A DNA stretch of 64,000 bases from contig CH672415.1 in NCBI GenBank assembly GCA_000153145.1, positions 1,302,750-1,366,749 on the forward strand. Direction: 5' to 3'. The position numbers were made by a program, and so were the translations under genes. Source of the DNA: a marine actinobacterium PHSC20C1. GTDB taxonomy: Bacteria > Actinomycetota > Actinomycetes > Actinomycetales > Microbacteriaceae. This document shows positions 36,923-46,680 of this stretch, in pieces (the stretch's first letter is position 1; the number at the start of each line of letters is the position of its first letter). The notes under the pieces are model-generated. The model was not told where the DNA came from. It ran no database searches and saw nothing but the letters and a program-made list of their open reading frames with translations.

Positions 36923-37882
36923 CTACGGAGCAGGTGTCGGGGTCGGCGTTGAGGTCGAGCTTTCGTTGAAGTCGTCTCCAGCTGCCTGGATGACGAACGC
37001 CTGGAATGCAGCGAGATCGTTTACTGCACCTTCGTACTTGACTCCGTTCACGAGAACCGTGGGGGTTCCGGTGACTTGAGGGACATCGGAGTTAGGAATC
37101 GGGCCTGAGAGAGCGCGAGCTGTCGAATTCTTGACCCACGACTTGAAGCTCTCATCTTGGATGCACTCGCTGATCGCATCAACGTTTTCTACGCCTGCGG
37201 TGTCGAGAAGCGCAATCAGGTCGTCATTGTTGAGTCCACTCGTGTTCTCTGCAGGTTGCACACCTTCTGAAAGCAGCAGCGTGTGGTACGCGTAGAAGTC
37301 GTTTGGTGACGAGTCAGCGACGCACGCGACCGCGTTCACCGCGCGCGAGGAATAACGCTGCCCCTGAGAGAGTCGGTCAAGGATGGTGATGGGGTGAACT
37401 TCGAGAGTGGCAGCGCCATTTTCAACGAGGCCTTCGATATATGCGGCGTTGGTCTGCTCGAATGCGCCACAGATTGGGCACAAATAGTCGACGTAAATCT
37501 GGATGTCGAGAATGCCGGACTCTTCATCCGGAACGCTCGGGATGGGGTCAGCATCGGCGTCAAGAGCGGCCGTTGGAGTGGCAATGAAGCCTTGATTCAC
37601 CTGCACACCGTCGCTGGCGAAGTTCTTGGGTCCTGGGCCTACCGGCTGGTTTGAATTTACGAGCACGAGCGCGATTACTGCGACGATCGCAATCAGGGCG
37701 AGACCTACGCCGCCCTGGAGGTACAGCTTGGTGCGACGGTCCTTCTTCTTCTGCACATCCCGCTGCACCCGAGCTTTTTCTCGAGCCGCTTCTCGTCGCT
37801 CATTCTTGCTGAGTCGGCTGTCGCCGGAATTGCCGTTGCTCAATCGAACCTCATCTACCGTGTGTTTCGCTGTGTCGGGCAC
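36923..37882 (-). CDS. Membrane-anchored DsbA-like thioredoxin-fold protein
   Basis: The 319-residue protein has a highly charged cytoplasmic start (residues 20-50, Lys/Arg-rich), one membrane helix (55-76) and an extracellular DsbA-like domain with Cys135-Pro-Ile-Cys138 in VDYLCPICGAF and the cis-Pro in VTGTPTVLVNG. The tail is Thr/Pro-rich. It should form or rearrange disulfides in exported proteins. The start is a GTG at 37882. A strong terminator follows. Confidence 0.9.
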   Translation of the reverse strand: MPDTAKHTVDEVRLSNGNSGDSRLSKNERREAAREKARVQRDVQKKKDRRTKLYLQGGVGLALIAIVAVIALVLVNSNQPVGPGPKNFASDGVQVNQGFIATPTAALDADADPIPSVPDEESGILDIQIYVDYLCPICGAFEQTNAAYIEGLVENGAATLEVHPITILDRLSQGQRYSSRAVNAVACVADSSPNDFYAYHTLLLSEGVQPAENTSGLNNDDLIALLDTAGVENVDAISECIQDESFKSWVKNSTARALSGPIPNSDVPQVTGTPTVLVNGVKYEGAVNDLAAFQAFVIQAAGDDFNESSTSTPTPTPAP

Positions 37883-37977
37883 CAGAAAAGACGGCGCACC
37901 CGTCGAATTCTAGGAGGAATCTCTGGGAAATGCCCAACTGCTTTCTGAGATCGGCGGTTTGGCGGGCTGAACCACTC

Positions 37978-38008
37978 GGTCACGTGACCCCTAAAAGAGT
38001 GCAATAAT
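37978..38008 (+). promoter_or_regulatory. Palindrome and -10 box before ugpC-like gene
   Basis: The perfect 12-bp palindrome GGTCACGTGACC (37978-37989) covers the expected -35 position of a promoter whose -10 box is AATAAT (38003-38008). It could be an operator for a sugar-responsive repressor. The start codon is 82 bases downstream, and a CCGGCA/TGCCGG hairpin lies in the leader near 38050-38066. Confidence 0.5.
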
Positions 38009-38089
38009 GACCCAACGCGATTTCGATCGCTGTCCATTCACTAAGGATCGTCCGGCACGTACCTGCCGGTGAAGGAGAAAAATACAACA

Positions 38090-39190
38090 ATGGCGTCTGT
38101 AACTTTTGACAACGCAACCCGCCTCTACCCCGGATCAACGATCCCGGCTGTAGACAAGCTCAATCTTCACGTAGAAGATGGCGAATTCCTCGTACTTGTC
38201 GGCCCATCGGGTTGCGGTAAGTCCACCAGCCTCCGCATGCTCGCCGGCCTCGAAGAGGTCAATGGCGGCAGCATCCTCATCGGAGACCGTGACGTTACTG
38301 ACGTTCCTCCGAAGGACCGCGACATCGCAATGGTCTTCCAGAACTACGCTCTCTACCCGCACATGACGGTTGCCGAGAACATGGGCTTCGCGCTCAAGAT
38401 CGCTGGCATCAACAAGGAAGAACGCGCAGCCCGCGTACTTGAGGCAGCAAAGTTGCTTGACCTTGAGCCTTACCTCAGCCGTAAGCCCAAGGCTCTCTCG
38501 GGTGGTCAGCGTCAACGTGTTGCCATGGGTCGCGCTATTGTTCGCCAGCCTCAGGTCTTCCTCATGGATGAGCCGCTCTCGAACTTGGATGCGAAGCTTC
38601 GCGTTCAGACTCGTACGCAGATCGCTAGCCTTCAGCGTCGACTCGGAGTCACCACTGTTTACGTGACCCACGACCAGACCGAAGCCCTCACGATGGGTGA
38701 CCGCATCGCAGTCCTCAAGGATGGCCTCCTCCAGCAGGTCGGCACCCCTCGTGACCTGTACGAAGCACCGCAGAACATTTTCGTTGCTGGCTTCATCGGC
38801 AGCCCCGCGATGAACCTGTTCAGTGTTGACATTGTCGACGGCGGACTGCAGTTCGGCGACGCTGTTGTTCACGTTGATCGCGAGACTCTCGGCGAGACCA
38901 CGGCCACGAACGTGACCATCGGCGTGCGGCCAGAAGACGTCATTGTTTCGACCTCAGGCAGCGGCCTTCCTGTCGATGTCGACCTCGTTGAAGAGCTCGG
39001 TGCTGACGGTTACCTCTATGGTCACGCAGAGATCAAGGGCGAGCGTGTTGACATCGTTGCCCGCGTTGATGGTCGTTCACACCCGAACGCCGGCGACAAG
39101 GTATTCCTCACGCCAGAACCGCACCACGTTCACGTGTTCGATTCAGAGTCGGGCCTTCGCCTGACGAAGAAGCCGGTTACCGCCAGCTAA
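38090..39190 (+). CDS. ugpC: Sugar ABC transporter ATPase (UgpC/MsmK type)
   Basis: The 366-residue protein has Walker A GPSGCGKST, the signature LSGGQRQRVAMGRAI, Walker B VFLMDEPLSNLDAKLR, the H-loop YVTHDQTEALT and a C-terminal MalK-type regulatory domain (about 240-360). Such ATPases serve several carbohydrate importers at once; no permease or binding protein is encoded nearby. ATG 38090 is chosen; GAAGGAG is 12 bases upstream. A terminator follows. Confidence 0.93.
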   Translation: MASVTFDNATRLYPGSTIPAVDKLNLHVEDGEFLVLVGPSGCGKSTSLRMLAGLEEVNGGSILIGDRDVTDVPPKDRDIAMVFQNYALYPHMTVAENMGFALKIAGINKEERAARVLEAAKLLDLEPYLSRKPKALSGGQRQRVAMGRAIVRQPQVFLMDEPLSNLDAKLRVQTRTQIASLQRRLGVTTVYVTHDQTEALTMGDRIAVLKDGLLQQVGTPRDLYEAPQNIFVAGFIGSPAMNLFSVDIVDGGLQFGDAVVHVDRETLGETTATNVTIGVRPEDVIVSTSGSGLPVDVDLVEELGADGYLYGHAEIKGERVDIVARVDGRSHPNAGDKVFLTPEPHHVHVFDSESGLRLTKKPVTAS

Positions 39191-39206
39191 CACACCGCTT
39201 TACGAT

Positions 39207-39252
39207 CGAGCCCGTCGACGTCGAACTTTGTTCGGATGCTTCGACGGGCTCG
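39207..39252 (+). terminator. Intrinsic terminator after ugpC-like gene
   Basis: CGAGCCCGTCGA (39207-39218) and TCGACGGGCTCG (39241-39252) pair over 12 bases with a 22-base loop, followed by TTTC. It lies 16 bases after the stop codon and 21 before the next start. Confidence 0.8.
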
Positions 39253-39273
39253 TTTCAGCTTAAGGAAACGTGA

Positions 39274-40590
39274 ATGACTGGTTCTGTAAACATCACCGCA
39301 GCTACGGTCGATCCTGCCCTGCTGGATCTGCCCTGGGCCTTGCCACTCGAACTTTGGCCCGACGACGCGATTGCGACGCTCCCCAAGGGAATCTCGCGAC
39401 ACTTGGTGCGTTTTGCGAACCTCAGTGGCTACATCGTTGCTATCAAAGAGACGTCAGGCGAGCTAGCTAAACGTGAGTACGACATGTTGCGTACTTTGCA
39501 GAAGCTTGACGTGCCGTGCGTTGATCCTTTGGCTGTCATCACTAACCGCACGAGCGCCGACGGCGAAGAACTGAAGTCGGTTCTCGTTACTCGTCACCTC
39601 AGATTTTCACTGCCGTATCGTGCGGTGTACTCGCAGAGCCTGCGTCCCGAGACAGCGCGCCGCCTCGTCGATGCCCTCGCAGTATTGCTCGTTCGGTTGC
39701 ACATTGTCGGCTTTTTCTGGGGCGATGTTTCGCTCTCAAACACGCTGTTTCGTCGTGATGCTGGCGCCTTCGCCGCCTACTTGGTGGATGCCGAAACTGG
39801 GCAACTCTACGACAAGCTTTCAAATGGTCAGCGCGAGAACGACCTCGAAATTGGACGCGTCAATATCGCGGGGGAATTGCTCGACCTTCAGGCCGGCGGT
39901 CGCCTCTCGGAGGACATCGACCCCATTGAGATCAGCAACGGCATCCTCGCCCAGTACCGCACACTCTGGCAAGAGCTGACTGGGTCTGAACGCTTCGACC
40001 ACTCCGAGCGTTGGCGCATTAACCAGCGCGTGGAGCGCCTCAATGCTCTCGGGTTCGACATTGAAGAACTTGCCATCAAGACGGAAGATGCGGGGACGCG
40101 CGTCCGAATCCAACCCAAAGTGGTGGATGCCGGACACCACTCTCGCCGCCTGCTGCGTCTCACCGGCCTCGACGCCCAAGAAAATCAGGCCCGTCGGCTG
40201 CTCAATGATATGGACTCGTATCGTGCCGCCTTTGATAAGCAAGACATGGATGAAGAAATGCTCGCCCACGAGTGGGCTGCTCGCGTTTTCGAGCCCGTGA
40301 TTCGCGCCATCCCGAAAGCATTGCGCGGAAAGCTTGAACCTGCCGAGATCTTCCACCAGTTGCTCGACCACCGTCGCCAACTCGCTCAAGATTCCGGCCA
40401 CGACATTTCACTTGCCGAAGCGGTCGGCAGTTACGTCGAGAACGTGTTGCAGTTCCGTCGCGACGAAGCAACGATGATCAACCCGCCGACGGGAGCCTTC
40501 ACCTCACCCATCACGATTCCCAGTGATGATCTGACGGATGATGATGACGACGATCCTGACGACAGCACTGACTGGCGAATTACAGTCTAG
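39274..40590 (+). CDS. DUF4032 protein with kinase-like N-terminal part
   Basis: The 438-residue protein has a lipopolysaccharide-kinase-like segment (IVAIKETSGELAKREYDMLRTL as the Lys-Glu pair, IVGFFWGDVSLSNTLF as the catalytic loop with Asp and Asn, AAYLVDAETG as the DxE metal site), then the DUF4032 domain (about 230-395) and an acidic tail DDLTDDDDDDPDD. The kinase motifs look intact, so it may phosphorylate a small molecule or protein. The function is unknown. The TAG stop is shared with the convergent Lrp gene through CTAG. Confidence 0.85.
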   Translation: MTGSVNITAATVDPALLDLPWALPLELWPDDAIATLPKGISRHLVRFANLSGYIVAIKETSGELAKREYDMLRTLQKLDVPCVDPLAVITNRTSADGEELKSVLVTRHLRFSLPYRAVYSQSLRPETARRLVDALAVLLVRLHIVGFFWGDVSLSNTLFRRDAGAFAAYLVDAETGQLYDKLSNGQRENDLEIGRVNIAGELLDLQAGGRLSEDIDPIEISNGILAQYRTLWQELTGSERFDHSERWRINQRVERLNALGFDIEELAIKTEDAGTRVRIQPKVVDAGHHSRRLLRLTGLDAQENQARRLLNDMDSYRAAFDKQDMDEEMLAHEWAARVFEPVIRAIPKALRGKLEPAEIFHQLLDHRRQLAQDSGHDISLAEAVGSYVENVLQFRRDEATMINPPTGAFTSPITIPSDDLTDDDDDDPDDSTDWRITV

Positions 40591-41069
40591 GAAAGAAGCT
40601 GCTCTAGGCCACGGCCCGTCACGTGCTCGAAAACGAGATTCGTCTCCGTGTGAGAGACCGCCGGATGACTTGCCAAGTAGGTGAGCATGAAGTCGCGGAG
40701 CTCGGCGGCGCTGTGTGCAGCGACGTGCAACAGGTAGTCGTCTGATCCGCCGGTGTGGAAGAAAGCCAGCACCCCAGGCCAGTTGGGTGCAGCGCTGCGG
40801 AACGCATCAACATCGTCGCGCACATGTTTGACGAGCTTGATGGAGATCAGCGCTTGAACGCTCATCCCCAACTTGGCAACGTCAATGTCGGCATGGAACC
40901 CGCGCAGGTACCCATCGTCGTGGAGACGGCGGAGCCGCTGCGAAACAGTGGACTCGGCAACACCGGCAGCTGACGCGAGTGCAGACCCCGACATCCTTGC
41001 GTTTCGGGCCAAGCTTGCCAGAATGGCGCGATCGATTGAGTCAATGGGCAATGTTTTTGATTCGGTCAC
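40587..41069 (-). CDS. Lrp/AsnC-family regulator
   Basis: The 160-residue protein has the N-terminal winged helix (DSIDRAILASLARNARMSGSALASAAGVAESTVSQRLRRLHDDGYL) and the C-terminal RAM domain (VQALISIKLV, GVLAFFHTGGSDDYLLHVAA). It probably senses an amino acid and controls the divergent Cys/Met PLP enzyme gene, as MdeR does for methionine gamma-lyase; that link is inferred from position. Confidence 0.92.
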   Translation of the reverse strand: MTESKTLPIDSIDRAILASLARNARMSGSALASAAGVAESTVSQRLRRLHDDGYLRGFHADIDVAKLGMSVQALISIKLVKHVRDDVDAFRSAAPNWPGVLAFFHTGGSDDYLLHVAAHSAAELRDFMLTYLASHPAVSHTETNLVFEHVTGRGLEQLLS

Positions 41070-41169
41070 GGTGTCCTCCTGGATCGCAGCTTATGCGGAA
41101 AACGTCACAATTCGTGAAGATTCTGCATAGGGAGTTGCGTTGCGTCGAAGTTTCTGCTCATATCTAGAG

Positions 41170-42354
41170 ATGCTGCCTCACGATATTCGCCTAGAAACCC
41201 TTGCTGTTCACGCGGGACTGGAGGGCGTCCGCGAATCGGGCCAACACGTTCCCTCAATAGACCTCTCGACCACGAACCCACTGCCCAACGTTGAAGTTGG
41301 TGGAGACTCCTACGAGAACCTCGCCACGGGAAACCCCATCATCGATGGCCACTCCGCGGTGTACCAGCGCCTCTGGCAGCCGGGAGTCGCCCGCTTCGAA
41401 GACTCTCTCGCCGCACTCGAGGGCGCCGAAGCCGCCGTCGCGTACGCGAGTGGAATGGCTGCGCTCGCTGCCGTACTAATCTCCATCGCTTCTGCCGGTC
41501 GTCCCCACGTTGTAGGCGTGCGCCCTCTCTACGGCGGAACCGATCACGTGCTCGACAACGGCCTGCTCGGCACTACCGTGACGTGGGCTGACGCAGATTC
41601 CGTTGCGGATGCTATCCAGGCTGATACTGGTCTCATCGTCATCGAGTCTCCTGCCAACCCCACGCTTGAGCTCGTCGACATTAGAAAGATCGTTGCGGCG
41701 GCAGGCTCGGTTCCTGTGCTCGTCGACAACACCTTCGCGACGCCAGTGCTGCAACGCCCTCTCGAGCTCGGCGCTTCCATGGTGCTGCACAGTGCCACCA
41801 AGTACCTCGGCGGCCACGGCGACGTCATGGGTGGCGTTATCGCCACCAGCGAAGAGCTTGCCAAGAGCTTGCGGAACGTTCGAGCCCTCACCGGTGGCGT
41901 TCTGCACCCATTCGCGGCCTACCTGCTCCACCGCGGTCTTCGCACACTTCCTCTGCGCGTACGCGCCCAGCAGGACACCGCTGGAGAACTCGCTCGTCGA
42001 CTTGACGGACACCCTGCTCTCGCCCGCGTTCTCTACCCCGGCCTTCCTGGTCAAGACCCTGCCGGCCTCATTGGCACGCAGTCTGAAGGCGCTGGTTCGC
42101 TCATCGCTCTCGATCTGGCTGGTGGCTATGACGCCGCCGCCAAGTTCACCGAGTCAGTAACGCTCATTACCCACGCTGTATCGCTCGGCGGCATCGACAC
42201 ACTCGTGCAGCATCCGGCATCGCTCACGCACCGCCCCGTAGCATCAGAAGCAAAGCCGGGCGCCGGAATTGTTCGCATCTCAATCGGTCTTGAGCACATT
42301 GACGACCTAATGAACGACATCACCGCAGCACTTGACGCGGTGAGCGGCAAGTAG
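41170..42354 (+). CDS. Cys/Met-metabolism PLP enzyme (gamma-lyase or synthase type)
   Basis: The 394-residue protein belongs to the cystathionine gamma-synthase/methionine gamma-lyase superfamily. It begins LETLAVHAG; AYASGMAA binds the PLP phosphate, DNTFATP carries the PLP-stacking Asp, and the PLP lysine is in HSATKYLGGHGDVMGG. The usual YxRxxNPT loop is replaced by YQRLWQPGV, so the exact reaction is open. ATG 41170 is chosen. The divergent Lrp gene suggests control by a sulfur amino acid. Confidence 0.85.
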   Translation: MLPHDIRLETLAVHAGLEGVRESGQHVPSIDLSTTNPLPNVEVGGDSYENLATGNPIIDGHSAVYQRLWQPGVARFEDSLAALEGAEAAVAYASGMAALAAVLISIASAGRPHVVGVRPLYGGTDHVLDNGLLGTTVTWADADSVADAIQADTGLIVIESPANPTLELVDIRKIVAAAGSVPVLVDNTFATPVLQRPLELGASMVLHSATKYLGGHGDVMGGVIATSEELAKSLRNVRALTGGVLHPFAAYLLHRGLRTLPLRVRAQQDTAGELARRLDGHPALARVLYPGLPGQDPAGLIGTQSEGAGSLIALDLAGGYDAAAKFTESVTLITHAVSLGGIDTLVQHPASLTHRPVASEAKPGAGIVRISIGLEHIDDLMNDITAALDAVSGK

Positions 42355-42373
42355 ACGTAACCGCTGCGACGCG

Positions 42374-42407
42374 AAGAGCCGCTGTCCTCTCGGGGACAGC
42401 GGCTCTT
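42374..42407. terminator. Bidirectional terminator
   Basis: AAGAGCCGCTGTCC and GGACAGCGGCTCTT pair perfectly around TCTCGG (42374-42407). It lies between the PLP enzyme gene and the convergent rlmB gene. Short U runs are present on both sides. Confidence 0.85.
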
Positions 42408-42462
42408 TACGTGTGCGGTTCCCGCACGGCCGGCACACGTCGTGCGCGGCCAGGCGCAAACG

Positions 42463-43500
42463 CTACTTCTTTTTGCGGGCTGCTGAACGCAGCTTCGAGA
42501 TCTCATACAACGTCACGCTCGCGGCAATTCCGGCATTGAGCGACTCAGTCGACGCGCTGATCGGGATCGAGACGATAGCGTCACAGTTCTCGGTGACGAG
42601 ACGCGACAGGCCCTTGCCCTCGCTGCCGACAACGATCAGCACTGGCTCTTTTGCCAGCGGAAGTGACGGCAGCGACACATCCCCGTCGCCATCGAGACCC
42701 AGCACGAAAACGCCGCGCTTCTTGTATTCCTTGATCATCTGGGTGAGGTTGTTTGCCATCGCTACCGGAGTACGTGCAGCAGCACCAGCAGATGTCTTCC
42801 AAGCGGATGCCGTCATGCCAACCGAGCGACGCTGAGGAACAATGACGCCCTGGCCACCAAACGCCGCAACCGAACGAACGATTGCGCCGAGGTTGCGCGG
42901 GTCAGTAATTCCATCCAAAGCCACAAGCAGCGGAACCTGGCCGCGAGCCTCTACCTTGTCGAGCAACTCCATCGGGTGCGCGTACTCATAGGGCGGCACC
43001 TTGAGGGCAAGACCCTGGTGAACGGAGTCGAAGCCGGCGAGGCGATCAAGTTCTGGACGCATCACTTCAAGTACAGCAATGCCACGAGACGTTGCAAGCT
43101 TCAAGATCTCTTTAACGCGGTCATCGTATTCGATTCGCGTTGCCATGTAGAGAGTATGTGCGGGAATCTTGGCGCGCAGTGCCTCAAGCACCGAGTTGCG
43201 CCCGGTGACCATCTCAGATTCGTCAGCTGACTTTGCTACGCGCGACTGGGCGGGCCTTGTCGAACGCTGCTGCTGAGGTGCATCCGTTGGCTTGCCGCCA
43301 CGACGCCCGCCTACAGCGGCGTCATAGCGCTCCGCAGCAGCCTTGCGCTTGCCTGCGGGGTGGTACGGACGATCTTCAGCTTTTGGGGTGGGCTTGCGAC
43401 CTTCGAGAGCTTGACGTCCCTGGCCTCCCGAGCCGACCTGGGGGCCCTTACGGCCCTTGCGTACCGCTCCTGCGCGGGGTTTGTTACCTGGGTTTTTCAC
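42463..43500 (-). CDS. rlmB: 23S rRNA 2'-O-methyltransferase RlmB
   Basis: The 345-residue protein has a long basic N-terminal extension (about 95 residues, rich in Lys, Arg, Gly and Gln), then the SpoU substrate-binding domain ([13 protein letters not shown]) and the SPOUT knot: [35 protein letters not shown] and [22 protein letters not shown]. It methylates G2251 in 23S rRNA. It lies 31 bases after cysS, the usual actinobacterial order. Confidence 0.95.
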   Translation of the reverse strand: MKNPGNKPRAGAVRKGRKGPQVGSGGQGRQALEGRKPTPKAEDRPYHPAGKRKAAAERYDAAVGGRRGGKPTDAPQQQRSTRPAQSRVAKSADESEMVTGRNSVLEALRAKIPAHTLYMATRIEYDDRVKEILKLATSRGIAVLEVMRPELDRLAGFDSVHQGLALKVPPYEYAHPMELLDKVEARGQVPLLVALDGITDPRNLGAIVRSVAAFGGQGVIVPQRRSVGMTASAWKTSAGAAARTPVAMANNLTQMIKEYKKRGVFVLGLDGDGDVSLPSLPLAKEPVLIVVGSEGKGLSRLVTENCDAIVSIPISASTESLNAGIAASVTLYEISKLRSAARKKK

Positions 43501-43531
43501 GAGTGTTGCTCCTGTCGGAAGCGCCGATTAT

Positions 43532-44962
43532 TCACGGCAAGCTCCAATGCGATCCGGTCGAGTCATCCTCTACAGTGATGCCCGCCGCTGATAGTTCATC
43601 ACGGATTCGGTCTGCAACAGCAAAGTCCTTTGCTGAGCGGGCCGTATTGCGATCCTCAATGAGCTTCTCGACCAGTGCTGAAAGAGCAGCAACGGCCGGT
43701 TCTGAACGTTCAGAACCCCATCGTGGATCTAGTGGGTTGATACCCAAAACCTGTGCCATCGCGACCACTTGTGATCGCGCGGTAGCAACTGCCGCGAGAT
43801 CTCCATCGTCAAGCGCGGCATTGCCTGCCCGAATTGTATCGTGAACAACTGCGAGAGCCTGGGGTACAGCAAGATCGTCGTCCATTGCTTCGCCGAATGC
43901 TTCGGGAACCTCATTGATATTGGCTACATCGAAGCGCGTATCGCGAAGACGACGCGTTGCACGCTCGATGAACACTTCAAGACGCTCAAAGGCGGCCTCT
44001 GCTTCGGCAAGCGAATTATCGGTGTAGTCAATAGTGGAGCGATAGTGCGCGGCCCCCAAGAGGTAGCGCACGACGATAGGGCGGGCAGCATCCAGAAGTT
44101 CGCGAGCAAACACTGAATTGCCGAGAGACTTCGACATCTTCTGACCGTTGACGTTAACCATGCCGTTGTGCACCCAGTGCTGCGCAAAGTCGTCGCCGAG
44201 TGCACTCGACTGCGCCAGTTCGTTTTCGTGATGCGGAAAGCGCAAATCGAGGCCACCACCGTGGATGTCGAACCCGCTACCCAAATAGCGACGCGACATT
44301 GCCGAGCACTCAATATGCCACCCCGGGCGCCCGTCGCCCCACGGCGACGACCACGAGGCGGACGTTGGCTCGGTGGGCTTGCTGCCCTTCCAGAGGGCAA
44401 AATCGCGCGAGTCGCGCTTGGCGCGAGGATCGGCGTCGGCGGCCGCAACCATGTCATCGAGCTTCTGACGGGTTAGTTCACCGTAAGTAGGCCACGACTG
44501 GGTATCGAAATAGACGTCGCCAGAGTCATCCGCTGCGGCGTAGGCGTGACCTCGTTCGATGAGAGACGCAATGAGTTCGCGCATCTCAGAAATGTTTGCT
44601 GTTGCGCGCGGCTCGTACGTTGGCGGCAGAATGCCCAGTTCGTTGTAGCCTGCTGTGAACTCGAGCTCGATGCGGTAGGCCAGGGCCCACCACTGTTCGG
44701 CTGAACCTTCTGCAGCGGCATCCACTGCTTGGTTCAATATCTTGTCGTCAATGTCAGTGACATTGCGGACGAGTGTGACGTCGAGCCCGCGGTAGGTCAG
44801 CCACCGGCGCCAAATGTCGTAGACGAGTGCTGAACGAAGGTGGCCGATGTGTGGCGCAGCCTGCACTGTGGGTCCGCACACGTAGATACCTACTTTGCCC
44901 GCTTCACGGGGTTTCAGGTCGACGAGGCTGGCACTTCGAGTGTCATACAGGCGAATAGTCAC
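43532..44962 (-). CDS. cysS: Cysteinyl-tRNA synthetase
   Basis: The 476-residue protein is full length: YVCGPTVQAAPHIGH contains the zinc Cys and HIGH motif, HGGGLDLRFPHHENE provides zinc ligands and GQKMSKSLGNS is the KMSKS loop. It charges tRNA-Cys. In related actinobacteria it follows ispDF directly; here an 11.6-kb block separates them. The tail shows the class Ia anticodon domain, so it is CysS and not the shorter MshC. Confidence 0.95.
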   Translation of the reverse strand: MTIRLYDTRSASLVDLKPREAGKVGIYVCGPTVQAAPHIGHLRSALVYDIWRRWLTYRGLDVTLVRNVTDIDDKILNQAVDAAAEGSAEQWWALAYRIELEFTAGYNELGILPPTYEPRATANISEMRELIASLIERGHAYAAADDSGDVYFDTQSWPTYGELTRQKLDDMVAAADADPRAKRDSRDFALWKGSKPTEPTSASWSSPWGDGRPGWHIECSAMSRRYLGSGFDIHGGGLDLRFPHHENELAQSSALGDDFAQHWVHNGMVNVNGQKMSKSLGNSVFARELLDAARPIVVRYLLGAAHYRSTIDYTDNSLAEAEAAFERLEVFIERATRRLRDTRFDVANINEVPEAFGEAMDDDLAVPQALAVVHDTIRAGNAALDDGDLAAVATARSQVVAMAQVLGINPLDPRWGSERSEPAVAALSALVEKLIEDRNTARSAKDFAVADRIRDELSAAGITVEDDSTGSHWSLP

Positions 44963-45036
44963 TGACCAAGTTTAGCGACCTCTACTCCCCTGTTACACGA
45001 TCTGCTGTGTAGAACCCTCCAGTTAGGCGCACGAGT

Positions 45037-46047
45037 GTGTATACGCCAGTAGAATGGGTGCGAATACGCAACGATGCACGAGAGAGGGATGGACCAATAC
45101 CAAGTCCACGCAATCAAGCCATGCTTGTGAAAGCCGCCACTCTCTACTACCTCGACGGCAAGTCACAAGCCGAGGTCGCTCAAGAAATTGGCGTCTCGCG
45201 CTCCAACGTGTCGCGAGTGCTAGCCGATGCCCGCAAGAACGGCATCGTTGACATCCGCATCAACGACCCGTTCGGTCGGTCTCAAGACTTAGAAACTCAA
45301 CTCATTGCCCGCTACGGCCTGCGCGAGTGCCGAGTTGCTCCCAGCACCGGCGCAGACAATCAGTTGTCGCGCGTTGGCGCCCTCGGCGCCCAGTGGCTCA
45401 TCGACAACCTCCCGCGCGATGGCGGAGTTGCCCTCTCGTGGGGCTCAAGCGTGCAGGCCGTCGTTGACGAGATTCCCGATGACGCTTCTCACGAAAAAAT
45501 TGAAGTGCTACCTCTTGTTGGCGGACTGTCAATTGTCGACTCCGCCCGAGACGGCAACGTGCTCGTGCGCCTGCTGGCGACCAAGCTCGGGGCCCAACAC
45601 CGTCGCCTTTATGCTCCTGCCGTTGTCGAGTCGCGCGAATCTCGCGAAGCGTTCTTGCGTGAACCGTCCATTACGGGAGTGCTCAACGCCTCACGTCGCG
45701 CCAAGATTGCCATTGTCGGTGTGGGAAATGTCGGCGTCGGCGCGTCGGGCGCCATCATCGAATCAATGAACTTGAGCCGGAGCGAACGCTCAGAGTTCGC
45801 ATCATCCGGAGCAGTCGGTGACTGCTGCACGCGCTTTTTCGATCGGAACGGAAAGCCAGTTGAATCCGTCGTCAACGATCGAGTAATCGCTATCGACCTC
45901 GACGAACTCGGCAACATTCCCACTGTTGTAGGCGTCGCTGCTGGCGCCCACAAAATGGAGGGTACCCATGCCGCGCTCGCTGGTGGGCTATTCGACGTGC
46001 TCATCGTCGACTCTGAACTCGCACTGGCGCTACTCGCCCAGCGCTAG
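45037..46047 (+). CDS. SorC-family sugar-responsive regulator
   Basis: The protein has a helix-turn-helix (LVKAATLYYLDGKSQAEVAQEIGVSRSNVSRVLADARKNGIVDI) and a C-terminal sugar-phosphate binding domain of the SorC/CggR/DeoR-like group (VALSWGSSVQAVVDEI, EVLPLVGG, LLATKLGA, HKMEGTHAALAGGLFDVLIVD). The start is uncertain: GTG 45037 gives 336 residues and ATG 45121 would give 308. A TACAC-N8-GTGTA dyad before the gene may be its own site. It should sense a phosphorylated polyol and control the PTS island that follows. Confidence 0.88.
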   Translation: MYTPVEWVRIRNDARERDGPIPSPRNQAMLVKAATLYYLDGKSQAEVAQEIGVSRSNVSRVLADARKNGIVDIRINDPFGRSQDLETQLIARYGLRECRVAPSTGADNQLSRVGALGAQWLIDNLPRDGGVALSWGSSVQAVVDEIPDDASHEKIEVLPLVGGLSIVDSARDGNVLVRLLATKLGAQHRRLYAPAVVESRESREAFLREPSITGVLNASRRAKIAIVGVGNVGVGASGAIIESMNLSRSERSEFASSGAVGDCCTRFFDRNGKPVESVVNDRVIAIDLDELGNIPTVVGVAAGAHKMEGTHAALAGGLFDVLIVDSELALALLAQR

Positions 46048-46069
46048 CCCGCACACTCAGCACTGGGTC

Positions 46070-46113
46070 GGCTAGCTTCGTGAGCACGGCAGGCTGGCTT
46101 CGCAAGCGCAGCA
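46070..46113. repeat. Two imperfect 22-bp tandem repeats
   Basis: The units at 46070-46091 and 46092-46113 both follow GGCTrGCTTCGyrAGCrCrGCA and each contains a small GCTT..AAGC-like hairpin. They lie between the convergent SorC and IIA genes and could help to end transcription. Confidence 0.7.
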
Positions 46114-46135
46114 GGCGCGGTGGTGGCCAGAACTA

Positions 46136-46624
46136 TTAGCTCGTCGAAGCGAGCAGTTCTGCGAACGTGGCGGCCAACACTTCCGGGGTTTTCGCAGTAC
46201 TCAACTTTTCGTACCAGCCGTCGAGTTGAAACACAGCAATGAGTTGCGTAAGCATTTCAGTTTGAGCGTGTGGTTCGGTCACCAGGATGAGCACGGCGAC
46301 TTGTGCTGCAACCGTCGAGTCAGCTCCACCCATTTCTCCAAACGCGACTGGTGTGGCCAGCATTGCGATACCAAGTCCAGATTCAATCGCATGCTCAACA
46401 TCCGCGTGCGGAATGGCGACGGGGATGACGGTAGGCAGCCCTGTCGGATAGGCCAGTTCGCGCGCCAGTAGTGCGGCCTTGTAGCTGGGATGGACCGCAC
46501 CAACTTCGAGCGCCCGAGCCGCAAACGCAGAGAGCACGCTGGAGCTGTCTGCCGCCTCCAACCCAACGAAACTGAGATCTGCGCGGGGAACCACTGCGGT
46601 TTCTGGGTTGTCTGCTTCGCTCAT
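46136..46624 (-). CDS. PTS EIIA, galactitol/fructose type
   Basis: The 162-residue protein is an EIIA of the PTS_EIIA_2 fold. The phosphorylated His73 is in IPVAIPHADVEHAI, with HPSYKAALLARE and ILVTEPHAQTEMLTQLIAVF around it. It receives phosphate from HPr and gives it to EIIB. It is transcribed divergently from the IIB-IIC pair, and the 129 bases between them contain operator-like motifs. Confidence 0.9.
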   Translation of the reverse strand: MSEADNPETAVVPRADLSFVGLEAADSSSVLSAFAARALEVGAVHPSYKAALLARELAYPTGLPTVIPVAIPHADVEHAIESGLGIAMLATPVAFGEMGGADSTVAAQVAVLILVTEPHAQTEMLTQLIAVFQLDGWYEKLSTAKTPEVLAATFAELLASTS

Positions 46625-46680
46625 GAATCCTCACTCTGCACCGACTGCCATGTCGGCGATAGTCAAAAATGGAACTTCTT

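Noticed and set aside
43532-44962. CysS gene as MshC (mycothiol ligase)
   Set aside because: The protein has full CysS length with the anticodon-binding C-terminal part; MshC is shorter.
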